The notes beneath the pieces are model-generated. The model saw only the letters and a program-made list of their open reading frames with translations, had not been told where the DNA came from and did no database searches. 64,000 bases of DNA from Streptomyces misionensis. GTDB lineage: Bacteria > Actinomycetota > Actinomycetes > Streptomycetales > Streptomycetaceae. The stretch lies in NCBI RefSeq assembly GCF_900104815.1, contig NZ_FNTD01000004.1:7005001-7069000 (forward strand), written 5' to 3'. A program made the translations under genes and the position numbers. Positions 9,444 through 18,033 of the stretch are shown in pieces; within the stretch, counting starts at the first letter, position 1; each line of letters opens with the position of its first letter.

Positions 9444-10798
9444 GAACCGGCTCCCAGGGAGAGCAGGAAGGCCAGCTCCCCGGGATCGGTCAGCACGACC
9501 CGGTCGATCCGGGCGCGGGGATCGTCGAGCGAGGCGTCGACCAGCCGCAGCAGTGTGTCACCGAGGCGTTCGACCGCGGCAGGCTCCGACGTCGCGGTGT
9601 CGTGGCGGAGCAGGACGGTGAGACCGCCGCCGCTCTGCACGATCTCCACCGCGAGGTCCGTCTGCCCCTCCTGCTGCGGCACGTCGAGGAGCGAGAGCCC
9701 GAGCCCCGCGTACCGCGTCTCGCCGTCCAGGAGCCCGGGGACCGGCAGCCGGTCGGCCCTGATGAGCGTGACGATCGTGCGGAACAGCCGGGCCCCGTCC
9801 GGGAGTCCGACCGGACAGCCCAGGTACCGCATGCCGTTCCCCAGCCCGCCGTGCGCCGCCCGGGCCGCCGTCCGGAAGGAGGTGCCCGCGTCGAAACGGG
9901 CCACCACCGGGAAGGTGTCGATGAAATAGCCGACGGCCTCCCGGGCCCCGGGCACCCAGCGCGTGGTCGCGGGCACGCCGACCAGCGCGTGCGCCGCGCC
10001 GCCCGAGCGGTACAGGGCGGCCTGGAAGGCGGCGAGCAGCCACGCGAAGGGCGTCACCCCGGCGGACGCGCTCACGGCGGCCAGCCGTTCGGCGGTGTCC
10101 GGCGGCAGCGACCGGCGCACGGTGGCCCCGGCCGCGGGTCCGCGCGCCGCCCCGCGCCGGGCGGGAGCGGGCCCGGCCGCCGGCACCCCGGCGCAGACCC
10201 GCCGCCAGTGCCCGCGTGCCGCCCGGCCGCGGGCGGATCCGGCACGCTCCCGCTCGGCCCGTACGTACGCGTCCCACGCGACGGGCCGGGGCCGCGGCGG
10301 GGCCGGCCGCCCGGCGCGTTCCGCGGCGTAGCCGTCGAGCAGGTCCCGCAGCAGCAGGACCTGCGAGGTGGCGTCGCTGACGAGGTGGTGTGCGACCAGG
10401 ACGAGGACGTTGTCGTCGTCCCGGTGGCGCAGCACGACCAGCCGGAAGACCTCCCGCGCGGGATCAAGGGGCTCCTGCCCGACCCGGCGGGCCGATTCGA
10501 ACAGGCCGTCCGCGCCGCCCTCGGCCCGCCGCTCGTCCGGTTCCGGCGCGTACCCGTGGCGCAGCTCGCGCACCGGCAGGCCGTCCGCCCCGGTGACGAA
10601 ACGGGAGCGCAGCAGTTCGTGCCGCGCCACCAGGGCGGTCAGCGCACGGGCCAGCGGGGCCGCCGCCAGCTCACCGCGCACCCGTACGGCCAGGACCACG
10701 TTGAGCGCCGCGCTGTCGGGCGCGAGCTGGTGGGCGAGCCACAGCTGGCGCTGACCCGCGGTCATCAGCGCGGGCACGGCCCCGCGAGCGGCGGTCAC
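9440..10798 (-). CDS. Free-standing condensation-domain protein
   Basis: A 452-residue single-domain condensation protein. It shows the N-terminal core LMTAGQRQLWLAHQLAPDS, the active-site motif HHLVSDATS (HHxxxD present, Gly replaced by Ala) and a VGVPATTR latch-like segment. GTG 10798 overlaps the carrier-protein stop as GTGA, and its end overlaps the FkbM gene. The synthetase downstream starts with an adenylation domain and has no C domain before A1. This protein is therefore the natural candidate to join the acyl chain on the upstream carrier to the first amino acid (N-acylation). That role is inferred from order. Confidence 0.88.
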   Translation of the reverse strand: MTAARGAVPALMTAGQRQLWLAHQLAPDSAALNVVLAVRVRGELAAAPLARALTALVARHELLRSRFVTGADGLPVRELRHGYAPEPDERRAEGGADGLFESARRVGQEPLDPAREVFRLVVLRHRDDDNVLVLVAHHLVSDATSQVLLLRDLLDGYAAERAGRPAPPRPRPVAWDAYVRAERERAGSARGRAARGHWRRVCAGVPAAGPAPARRGAARGPAAGATVRRSLPPDTAERLAAVSASAGVTPFAWLLAAFQAALYRSGGAAHALVGVPATTRWVPGAREAVGYFIDTFPVVARFDAGTSFRTAARAAHGGLGNGMRYLGCPVGLPDGARLFRTIVTLIRADRLPVPGLLDGETRYAGLGLSLLDVPQQEGQTDLAVEIVQSGGGLTVLLRHDTATSEPAAVERLGDTLLRLVDASLDDPRARIDRVVLTDPGELAFLLSLGAGS

Positions 10799-11061
10799 CC
10801 GCGCTCCAGCGCGGCCAGGAGGTGGGCGGTGAGGGCGTCGAGCGTCGGATGGTCCCAGGCGGCGGACGGTTCGAGGACCAGTCCGTACCTGTCCTCGACG
10901 TCACCGCACAGGGTGAGCGCGTAGACGGAGTCCAGCCCCAGCTCGGCCAGCGGCGATCCCGGGTCCAGCTCCTCGACCGGGCACTCCAGGTAGTAGGCGG
11001 CCCGCTCGGTCAGCCACCGCCGGATCTCGTCCGGCTGGACACGCGCGGTCGGTTCGGGCAC
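10795..11061 (-). CDS. Acyl carrier protein
   Basis: An 88-residue discrete carrier protein. The phosphopantetheine attachment Ser is residue 45 in LAELGLDSVYAL, followed by the acidic helix GDVEDRYGLVLEP. GTG 11061 is chosen because AGGAG lies just upstream and the domain starts at once. It sits 74 bp after the acyl-AMP ligase and overlaps the condensation gene by GTGA. The likely role is to receive an acyl chain from the ligase and present it to the free-standing condensation protein. Confidence 0.9.
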   Translation of the reverse strand: MPEPTARVQPDEIRRWLTERAAYYLECPVEELDPGSPLAELGLDSVYALTLCGDVEDRYGLVLEPSAAWDHPTLDALTAHLLAALERG

Positions 11062-11135
11062 GGGGGCTCCTGTTCGGTGCGGTCGGGGACCGTTCGGGCG
11101 GACGGAGGGCGGGCTCGGGCGTCGGACCTGTCGGA

Positions 11136-12857
11136 TCACCGCTGCCGGGCCGGGGCGAGCACGGTTCGCAGCTCGGGGTCCAGCACGGCGTGGAAGGCGT
11201 CCGGGGCGCCCGCCCGGAACAGCGTGCGCATCAGGGCCCGCTGCACCTTGCCGCTGGTGGTGCGGCGCACCTGGCCGAGGCGGACGAGGACCACCCCGCC
11301 GACCCGCACGCCGAGGCGCGCGGACAGCGCGGCCCGGACACGGCGTGCCAGCGCCTCGGGCCCCTCGTCCCCGAGGTCGCGGGCCCGCACCTCCTGTACG
11401 ACGACGATCTCCTCGCGCGCCCCCACCGGCACCCCGAAGGCCGCGCCCGGCAGCCCGTGGAACGCGGGTTCGAGGGAGCGCAGTTCCCTCTCGATGTCCT
11501 GCGGGTACAGGTTCCGCCCCCGGACACTGATCATTTCCTTGAGCCGCCCGGTGACGAAGAGCTGTCCGTCCACCCGTGCGCCCAGATCGCCGGTGCGCAG
11601 GAACCCGCCCTCGCCCGCCGCGGTGACCGCTTCGAAGACCCGGGCCGTCTCCTCGGGCCGCCGCCAGTAGCCGAGCGCGACGCTGCCGCCGCGGACCCAC
11701 ACCTCACCGATCGCGCCCTGCGGACGCTCCCGGCCCGAGACGGGGTCCACGATCCTGACGTCGAGCCCCCGGGGCGCCCCGCAGCCGACGAGCGACACCG
11801 TCGCCGCGTCCGGCCCGGGGGGCCGCAGCACCCCGCCGGCCAGCCCGGCCGCGTCGAAGAGCCGTACGTCGGGCGGCTCGTCCACCGCGGCCGACGACAC
11901 ACAGAGCGTCGCCTCCGCCAGCCCGTACCCGGGTGTCAGCGCCTCCCGCCGGAACCCGGCGGACTGAAACCGTTCTGCGAAGCGGGCCAGGGTGGCCGGA
12001 TCGATCGGCTCTGCGCCGTCGAGCGCCTGCCGCCAGCGCGACAGGTCGAGGCCCGCCGTCTGCTCCTCGGTGAGCTTGCGCGCGCACAGGTCGTACGCGA
12101 AGTCGGGCGCACAGCTGACCTCGGCGCCGTACCGGTCGATCAGCCGCAGCCAGCTCACCGGACGCTTCAGGAAGTCGGTCGGCGACATCAGCACCACCGT
12201 GCCGCCGAGGTACAGCGGCGCCAGCAGCATGGCGATGAGACCCATGTCGTGGTGGGCCGGCAGCCAGCTGCACCACGTCATCCCGGAGTGCCAGCCCTGG
12301 TTGCGGGCCAGCAGCCGGATGTTGTGCACCAGCGCGCCGTGGGAGACCATCACGCCCTTCGGATCGCCGGTGGATCCGGAGGTGTACTGCAGGAAGGCGA
12401 CGGTGCGCGGATCCACGGCCGCGGGCGTGCCGTCCCCGCCGGTGACCGGCACCCGCGCCGTCTCGATCACCTCGTCGTCGAGCACGAGCCGCGCACCGCA
12501 GTCGGCCGCGATCCCGGTGATCCGCGTCTCCTGCCGGGCGTAGGTTCCCCGCGCGGGCACCGGAACCGGCAGGACACCGGCGTACAGACAGCCCAGGAAC
12601 GCCATGGCGAACCCGGTGCCGGGGGAGCAGGAGAGCAGCACCCGCTCCCCGGGAGGGCAGCGCCCGCCGACCCACCGGCCGACCGCACGGGCGGCGGCCT
12701 CCAACTCGCCGTAGGTGAGGACCTCTTCGCGCTCACCGGTGCGGAACCGGACCGCGACGCGTTCCGGTTCCTCCCCGGCCCGCGCGCGAAAGCCGTCGAC
12801 GAAGGACCGGAAGCCGGTTCCGGCCGGACCGCTTCGGACTTGCTCCGCCGCACACAC
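11136..12857 (-). CDS. Fatty acyl-AMP ligase (FAAL-like)
   Basis: About 573 residues of the ANL superfamily. The ATP loop is LQYTSGSTGDPKGVMVSH, and LPAHHDMGLIAMLLAPLYLGG is typical of FAALs that adenylate fatty acids and pass them to carrier proteins. TPGYGLAEATL, FLRTGDLGA and the C-terminal TTSGKVQRALMR Lys motif are all present, so the enzyme looks complete. GTG 12857 is preceded by GAGGAGG with good spacing; the longer open frame upstream lacks domain-like sequence. As first gene of the operon it implies chain initiation with a fatty acid, so the product should be an N-acyl peptide. The chain length is not readable. Confidence 0.9.
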   Translation of the reverse strand: MCAAEQVRSGPAGTGFRSFVDGFRARAGEEPERVAVRFRTGEREEVLTYGELEAAARAVGRWVGGRCPPGERVLLSCSPGTGFAMAFLGCLYAGVLPVPVPARGTYARQETRITGIAADCGARLVLDDEVIETARVPVTGGDGTPAAVDPRTVAFLQYTSGSTGDPKGVMVSHGALVHNIRLLARNQGWHSGMTWCSWLPAHHDMGLIAMLLAPLYLGGTVVLMSPTDFLKRPVSWLRLIDRYGAEVSCAPDFAYDLCARKLTEEQTAGLDLSRWRQALDGAEPIDPATLARFAERFQSAGFRREALTPGYGLAEATLCVSSAAVDEPPDVRLFDAAGLAGGVLRPPGPDAATVSLVGCGAPRGLDVRIVDPVSGRERPQGAIGEVWVRGGSVALGYWRRPEETARVFEAVTAAGEGGFLRTGDLGARVDGQLFVTGRLKEMISVRGRNLYPQDIERELRSLEPAFHGLPGAAFGVPVGAREEIVVVQEVRARDLGDEGPEALARRVRAALSARLGVRVGGVVLVRLGQVRRTTSGKVQRALMRTLFRAGAPDAFHAVLDPELRTVLAPARQR

Positions 12858-13112
12858 GATCCACGCCTCCTCGGCCCTCCCCGCGGACACTCTCCGGCTC
12901 CATCGGCCGGGGCCCCGCCTGCCGCCACATGAACAGGAATGGGCAGGCCACAGCATGGTTCGCCCCGCTATACCGGTGCTATACACCCGGGAACCACCGG
13001 CGCAGGCGCCGGTGGGGGAGGGACGGCCCGCGCCGCCTCGACCGTCGGCCCGCGCCGCCTCGACCGCCGACCCGCCGCGGGCGGGCACTCCAAGGTGCGA
13101 CATACTCGCCCG
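12858..13112. promoter_or_regulatory. Divergent promoter region of the NRPS operon and the GNAT gene
   Basis: This 255-bp gap separates the FAAL gene (minus) from the GNAT gene (plus). It holds a perfect 10-bp inverted repeat with a 2-nt centre at 12994-13015 (CCACCGGCGC / GCGCCGGTGG), a plausible operator. Two GCTATA blocks at 12967-12972 and 12978-12983 read as TATAGC on the minus strand and TATACC/TATACA on the plus strand, so they are -10 candidates either way. I found no convincing -35. A CATACT at 13101-13106 ends 6 nt before the GNAT ATG and could be the -10 of a leaderless transcript. Confidence 0.45.
13024..13065. repeat. Tandem 20-nt repeat, two copies with 22-nt period
   Basis: Two identical 20-nt units, at 13024-13043 and 13046-13065, are separated by GT. 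Both begin CGGCCCGCGCC and end CCTCGACC. They lie upstream of the GNAT gene, within about 90 bp of its start. They may be protein-binding sites or a local replication slippage product; no function is evident. Confidence 0.6.
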
Positions 13113-13601
13113 ATGGGTTCACGCACTTCCCCGGTCGGCCGGTCGATCACGATACGGAGGACCGTCGCGCGCGACGCCAGGCGGCTCACGCGGCTCGTGC
13201 GCGGCTCGGGCGCCTACCAGGGGCAGTACGCGTCCGCGGTCGAGGGCTACCGGGTCGGTCCCGACTACATCGAGGCCCACCGCAGTTTCGTGGCCGTCGG
13301 CGGTGCGGAGGACGGCGGCCGGGTCCTCGGGTTCTACTCGCTCGTCCTCGCCCCGCCGGAGCTCGACCTGCTGTTCGTCGCGGACGAAGCGCAAGGGCGG
13401 GGTATCGGACGGATGCTCGTCGAGCACATGCAGTGCGAGGCCCGTGCCGCCGGGCTCGACCGGGTCAAGGTGGTGTCGCACCTTCCCGCCGAGGACTTCT
13501 ACCACCGCGTCGGTGCGGTGCGGACGGGGACCGCGCGCGCGACCCCGCCCGCCGTGCCGTGGGACCGCCCCGAATTCGAGTTCCGCATCCCCGCGCGGTG
13601 A
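13113..13601 (+). CDS. GNAT-family N-acetyltransferase
   Basis: A 162-residue acetyltransferase. The acetyl-CoA pyrophosphate loop is QGRGIGRM, within LDLLFVADEAQGRGIGRMLVEHM, and the C-terminal strand with YHRVGAVRTGTA completes the fold. ATG 13113 starts just before ITIRRTVARDARRLTRLV, the usual first strand and helix; the longer frame upstream is low-complexity and unlikely to be coding. It is transcribed away from the NRPS operon. A -10-like CATACT 6 nt before the ATG suggests a leaderless mRNA. The substrate is unknown. Confidence 0.85.
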   Translation: MGSRTSPVGRSITIRRTVARDARRLTRLVRGSGAYQGQYASAVEGYRVGPDYIEAHRSFVAVGGAEDGGRVLGFYSLVLAPPELDLLFVADEAQGRGIGRMLVEHMQCEARAAGLDRVKVVSHLPAEDFYHRVGAVRTGTARATPPAVPWDRPEFEFRIPAR

Positions 13602-13639
13602 GGCGGTCCGTCGGCTCGCCCTGGGTCAGGGCCGGGAGT

Positions 13640-15637
13640 TCAGCAGGGGAAGGTGCCGCTGTAGAGGGCGTGCCCGTACGAGGAGCTGCCGGGGCCGAAG
13701 CCGTAGACGCCGTCGTCGGTCCAGACCGCCTCGCGTGAGCCGTCCGCACAGGTCGAGGCCGGCGCGATGGCGAACCCTTCCAGGTTGTCGGTGGGCATGA
13801 CGGCCGGGTTCGTGTACGTCACGTCCGGGACGATCGCGCCGGTGGAGTCGACCTTCATGAAGGTGTGCGTCTCTGAGCAGGTGTTGTCGCAGGTGGCGAT
13901 GATGTGCTGGGTTCCGGCGTCGAACGTCACGTCCATCACGGAGGACTTGCCGGTGGAGATCGTGCCGAACGTGGTGAACGTGCCGTCGGAGTTCAGGCCG
14001 TAGACGTGCAGCGTGCCGTCCCACTCCAGGCCGGCGAAGAACAGGCCCGACCCGTGCAGCGGGTAGTTCGCCGGGTCGTAGGCGGCACCGGTGAGCGGGT
14101 CCACCCAGCCGTTGGCGGTCAGCCAGCTGTCCGGCACGTAGCCGACGCCCTCGAAGCCCAGGTTGGCGTCGTCCTTGCTGCCGGTGTTCAGCTGCGGGAA
14201 CTGGGCGGTCATGTCCCACTGGCGGAGCGGTGTGAGCGTCGAGCCGGCGGCGGACGGGTCGAACTCCATGATCGTGTCCTTGGGGACCGTGTTCTTGGCG
14301 TTGTCGCGCTCGGAGGTCACGTAGACGTGCCCGTTGCCGCCGACCGTCAGCCCCTCGGAGTCCGGCTCGCCGGAGCCGCCCAGGAAGCGGAGCTGCTTGC
14401 CGGTCGCGCTCCACGACGGGTCCGGGATCCACTTGCCGTTGCTCTTGACCAGCTTGAACAGCCAGTTCTTGTTCTTCGCCGCCCACAGCACCGACGGGTT
14501 CGACGGGTCGAACGCCAGGCCGCTCAGATCCCGGCCTTCGGGACCGGTGGAAGTGGTGAAGGCGCAGACGTCGTCGGCGATCGTGACGTCCTTCCCGCCC
14601 GGCCACGCCAGGGTGCCCGCCGGGGCGGAACCCGTGCCGGTGGGCGCCTCGGGGGCGCAGCCGCTGGTGAGCGAGCCGCCGCCGCCCAGCAGCCGACCGG
14701 TGTCACCGCCGCCGCTGCCTCCGCTGCCGCCCGAGCAGGAGTTCGCGCCCCCGAAGGTCGCGGTGGTGGAGGTCCGGAACCAGCCGGTGCCGTTGGCGCA
14801 GCGCTCGCTCGACGGCTTGGCGCCACCGGTCGCCCAGGTCACCGAGTCGATCGTGTCGCCGTTGCCGTCGACGAGGAAGAGCGAGTCGTTGTCGCCGAGT
14901 CCGAGGGCGGAGTCGAAGGTGACGTAGCCGCCGGCGGGGATGCTGGTCGCGCTCGGCGAGGAGGACGAGAGGGCGGCGGGGGAGTGGGAGGTGTCACCGT
15001 CGACGTACTTCCACGACCCGACGGCGACCGCGCTGGTGCCGCCGTTGTACAGCTCCACGGTGTCCGCGTCGCCGGAGGTGACCTCGTTGATCCGCACCCG
15101 GCTCGCCGCCGGGACCGAGGCGGGGCAGCCGGGTGAGTTCGGGGCGCCGAACGTGGTCGCCGAGGTCGTGGTGACCCACGCGCCGGTGCCGTCGCCGCCG
15201 CAGCGCGCCATCGCGGGCTTGGCCTTGCCGGTGGCCCACTCGACGCGGTCGACCACCGTGCCGCCGGCCGTGTAGATCACCAGCTTGTCCGCATCGCCCA
15301 GCCCCTTGGGCGAGTCGAAGGTGACGAAGCCGCCGGCCGGGATCGTGCCGGAGGACGGGCTGAACGACTGCGGCGAGAAGCTGTCGTCGGACACCTTCCA
15401 GCCGCTGACGCTCACCGCGGTCGAGCCGGCGTTGTACAGCTCGACCGTGTCGTTGTTCGACGAGGTGACCTCGTTGATCCGGACGTTCTGGTAGTCGGCC
15501 GGGTCCGCCGCGGCCGCGGGCTGGGCGGCGAGCACCCCTGTGACGAGCAGTCCTGAGAGCGTCAGAGCCGCGGCGCATACGGAGGCGACGCCGGCACGCG
15601 AGTGTGAGGTAGGCACGAGGCGGGACTCTCGCGACAC
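13640..15637 (-). CDS. Secreted lamin-tail-domain protein with C-terminal propeller-like region
   Basis: About 665 residues. An Arg-rich N-terminus and hydrophobic stretch ending AQPAAAADP form a Sec signal peptide. Two lamin-tail domains follow in tandem, recognisable by NVRINEVTSSNNDTVELYN and RVRINEVTSGDADTVELYN, each with GWK or SWK, IPAGG and GLGD. After a Gly/Ser-rich linker the C-terminal half resembles secreted propeller or SdiA-regulated-like proteins (DLSGLAFDPSNPSVLWAA, LGFEGVGYVPDSW, DNLEGFAIAPAS). GTG 15637 and GTG 15616 are both possible starts with weak ribosome sites. Cell-wall or extracellular nucleic-acid binding is typical of bacterial lamin-tail proteins, but the exact role is unknown. 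Confidence 0.8.
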   Translation of the reverse strand: MSRESRLVPTSHSRAGVASVCAAALTLSGLLVTGVLAAQPAAAADPADYQNVRINEVTSSNNDTVELYNAGSTAVSVSGWKVSDDSFSPQSFSPSSGTIPAGGFVTFDSPKGLGDADKLVIYTAGGTVVDRVEWATGKAKPAMARCGGDGTGAWVTTTSATTFGAPNSPGCPASVPAASRVRINEVTSGDADTVELYNGGTSAVAVGSWKYVDGDTSHSPAALSSSSPSATSIPAGGYVTFDSALGLGDNDSLFLVDGNGDTIDSVTWATGGAKPSSERCANGTGWFRTSTTATFGGANSCSGGSGGSGGGDTGRLLGGGGSLTSGCAPEAPTGTGSAPAGTLAWPGGKDVTIADDVCAFTTSTGPEGRDLSGLAFDPSNPSVLWAAKNKNWLFKLVKSNGKWIPDPSWSATGKQLRFLGGSGEPDSEGLTVGGNGHVYVTSERDNAKNTVPKDTIMEFDPSAAGSTLTPLRQWDMTAQFPQLNTGSKDDANLGFEGVGYVPDSWLTANGWVDPLTGAAYDPANYPLHGSGLFFAGLEWDGTLHVYGLNSDGTFTTFGTISTGKSSVMDVTFDAGTQHIIATCDNTCSETHTFMKVDSTGAIVPDVTYTNPAVMPTDNLEGFAIAPASTCADGSREAVWTDDGVYGFGPGSSSYGHALYSGTFPC

Positions 15638-15761
15638 GCGCTTGAGACAGCGTGAACTCCAGCCGAACTCCACCTGCCGCCTACCGGAACGCCGGGCGTG
15701 CCCGGACACCCGCACCCGAGCCGGAGGCCCGCGCGGTGGGCGCGGTGTGGATCGAAAGCGC

Positions 15762-17159
15762 TCATTCCTCCTCGGAGGAGTCGGACATCGCCTCCAACGT
15801 GGCTCGCGTCGGCGACGACAGCCGGGGTTCCCCTCGGAACGACCCCGCGCCACCGGGCTTCGCCATCGGGAAGTTCTCGCAGAACTCGTCCACGGAGTAG
15901 TTCCCGTCGTTGTTCCGCAGGGCCGCGCGCAACGCCTTGCTCGCTCCGGGGTACCGGAGTTCCTCGGCGTTGTGCGCCATGCCGTACAGCACGGCGGCGG
16001 CACGCCGGGCTTCGCCGTCCTGCTGGAAGAGGCGCGCGTTCTCGGGAGTCAGCGAGCCCGCTCCCACCGCGTCCGCGAGGGCCACCCGCTGTGCGGGACT
16101 CAGGCGCGGCAGGAGGTGGGCGTACTTCTCCCACTCCCGCCCCTGTGTGCCGGGGTAGTCGTCCTTCCTGCTCTTGACGACGGCCCCCAGGTCACCCTCG
16201 TATCCCTGGTTCAGGGAGACCGATCCGAACGGTGTCACCGGCTTGCTCCCGATGAGGTCGCCCTTCGCCGGCACTCCGCGCTTGGTACGGCGCTCGTTGG
16301 CGCGCTTCAGGCGGGACGCGCCGTCCATGGGCTTCTCGACGGCCTCTTCGGCGGGTTCCTCCTCCGTCCCGGTGCCGCGAGGCGCGAAACGCAGGGCCTC
16401 CTCGAGCGCGAACTCGAAGTCCATTTCGTCGCCCGATGCGTCGATGTCCCTGTCGTTCATCAGTTCATCGAACTCGTCGTCCTTCATCCGCTGGACCGTG
16501 GTGGACGACGCGAGGGGCGTGCCGGTGATCCGCTGGAGCGGGGCGTGGTCCGCCAGCACCCGGCGGGCGTTCGCCTCGGCTTCTCGTTCGAACGGATCGG
16601 AAGGGTCGGAGATCCGCAGGCCGCCGCCGTTGTCGGTGCCGGCGACCGGGCCCTGCCGTTGCTGGATGACGTGGGTGAGTTCGTGGGCCAGGGTGTGTTC
16701 GTCGGCGCCGCCCTCGCCGATGACGATGTGCTGCCCGGAAGTGTAGGCGCGGGCACCGACCTCGGCGGCGGAGGCGCGTGCCGCGGCGTCGTCGTGGACG
16801 CGGACACCGGAGAAGTCCGCGCCCATCCGGGGCTCCAACTCGGCCCGGACGGCCGGGTCCAGGGGCCGTCCCGGAGTGTTCAGCACGTCGTGCACGCGTG
16901 AGCGCTGCACCACCGGTGACGGCTGCCCGTCACGGGAGTCCGGCCGGCCGCCGCCCGAGCGGGCGCGCTGTTCTTCGAGCATGCGGCAGACGGCGGCGTT
17001 CCCGACGGAGCGCTGAAGGGCCGACACCGCCGCGGGGCTCATGGCGGAGAGCGCACCGCCGGGCAGGACGGCCGCGGTGGGGGACGACCGCCGCGTGTTC
17101 CCGGGAGCGGAACGGAGCGTCTCGTCGCCGGTCTGCTGAGCGGTCCGCTGAGCGCGCAT
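15762..17159 (-). CDS. DUF4157 (eCIS core domain) protein with HExxH motif
   Basis: About 465 residues. The DUF4157 domain spans roughly residues 95-180, from RPLDPAVRAELEPRMGADF to the zinc-protease-like HELTHVIQQRQG. This domain occurs in proteins linked to extracellular contractile injection systems and in polymorphic toxins. The C-terminal 250 residues are unlike anything I recognise: an acidic stretch, then GSKPVTPFGSVSLNQGYEGD and an Asp/Ser/Glu tail. ATG 17159 follows GGAGG at 5-nt spacing. No injection-system structural genes are in the window, so it is an orphan here. The C-terminus could be a payload, or the HExxH could act in self-processing; both are inference. Confidence 0.82.
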   Translation of the reverse strand: MRAQRTAQQTGDETLRSAPGNTRRSSPTAAVLPGGALSAMSPAAVSALQRSVGNAAVCRMLEEQRARSGGGRPDSRDGQPSPVVQRSRVHDVLNTPGRPLDPAVRAELEPRMGADFSGVRVHDDAAARASAAEVGARAYTSGQHIVIGEGGADEHTLAHELTHVIQQRQGPVAGTDNGGGLRISDPSDPFEREAEANARRVLADHAPLQRITGTPLASSTTVQRMKDDEFDELMNDRDIDASGDEMDFEFALEEALRFAPRGTGTEEEPAEEAVEKPMDGASRLKRANERRTKRGVPAKGDLIGSKPVTPFGSVSLNQGYEGDLGAVVKSRKDDYPGTQGREWEKYAHLLPRLSPAQRVALADAVGAGSLTPENARLFQQDGEARRAAAVLYGMAHNAEELRYPGASKALRAALRNNDGNYSVDEFCENFPMAKPGGAGSFRGEPRLSSPTRATLEAMSDSSEEE

Positions 17160-17384
17160 GGCATCCTCCGGTGACCTGAAGTACCGGGCGTCCACTTTCG
17201 TGCCCGCCCGGACCTGCGTACAGGGCCGGGCGGACGGAAGCGAGGGCATGAACCGTTGCCCGAACGGACACCTCCCGGCGCGGTGCGGCTCCTTTGGCGG
17301 GGCTTCGGCACCCGCGGTCCACTGTCCCGGCTCCGGCGGCAGGGCGGAGGGCCGCCCGTCGAACCCGTCCCGGACGGCTCCGGA

Positions 17385-17390
17385 TAGGGT
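17385..17390 (+). promoter_or_regulatory. Putative -10 box of a leaderless transcript
   Basis: TAGGGT ends 6 nt before the ATG at 17397, the spacing expected when transcription starts at the A of the start codon. There is no good ribosome-binding site before this gene, which supports a leaderless mRNA. A matching -35 is not clear. Confidence 0.45.
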
Positions 17391-17396
17391 GATGGC

Positions 17397-17969
17397 ATGT
17401 ACACACGGGGGCGCACGCTCAAGGTCACGGCGGTGTCGGCGATGGTCGTGCTGGCCCTGACCGGCTTCTCATCGGCTCATGGCCACAGGAGCCACGGTGG
17501 TGGCGGTTGCAGCAGCTCCCACCAGGACCACGACGGTTCGTCGACGGCGCGGGACAGCGGCTCGTCCGGCAGCGGCCCGGACGACTCCGCGACGAGTACG
17601 AGTACGAGTACGGGCGGCGGGTCGCGCCGGTCACGGCCCACCCGCACTCCCACCCCCACCCCTACGGCGTCCTCCTCCCGCGCCGCCGCCCGGCCCCTCA
17701 GGGACGGCACCGCGGTGCTCGTGCACTGCGCGAGCACCGCGGACCCGTACGCGACCGTCGAGGTCAGGAACCCGAACGGACGCGACGGGGTCTTCATGGT
17801 GAAGATGAGCTTCAAGGACGCGCGGGGCTTCGCCATCGCCGACACGGGCAACGAGGTGTCGGTGCCCGCGAAGGGCAGGACGACCCTCCGGGTGTCCGCG
17901 GTGAGCACGGGGCGCGTGGCGGAGATCGCGCACTGCGAGGTCGATCCCCGAGCCGTCGCCGACCGCTGA
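17397..17969 (+). CDS. Small secreted protein of unknown function
   Basis: 190 residues. A signal peptide (LKVTAVSAMVVLALTGFSSAHG) is followed by about 75 residues of Ser/Thr/Gly/Pro-rich linker with His at its start. A C-terminal domain of about 85 residues then begins GTAVLVHCASTADPYATVEVRN; it looks like an all-beta immunoglobulin-like fold with two Cys that could form a disulphide. I do not recognise the family. It is monocistronic, starts without an evident ribosome site, and ends 14 bp before a strong hairpin. Confidence 0.75.
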   Translation: MYTRGRTLKVTAVSAMVVLALTGFSSAHGHRSHGGGGCSSSHQDHDGSSTARDSGSSGSGPDDSATSTSTSTGGGSRRSRPTRTPTPTPTASSSRAAARPLRDGTAVLVHCASTADPYATVEVRNPNGRDGVFMVKMSFKDARGFAIADTGNEVSVPAKGRTTLRVSAVSTGRVAEIAHCEVDPRAVADR

Positions 17970-17983
17970 CCGATTGCCCGCGA

Positions 17984-18026
17984 CGGCGCGCCGCCCTCCC
18001 GGTGTTCCCCGGCGGGCGGCGCGCCG
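17984..18026. terminator. Strong GC hairpin, probable bidirectional terminator
   Basis: A perfect 13-bp inverted repeat (CGGCGCGCCGCCC with GGGCGGCGCGCCG) encloses a 17-nt loop. It lies between the stop of the secreted protein and the 3' end of the tRNA-like element on the opposite strand, so it could end both transcripts. There is no U-run, as is usual for Streptomyces terminators. Confidence 0.7.
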
Positions 18027-18033
18027 CATGGTG

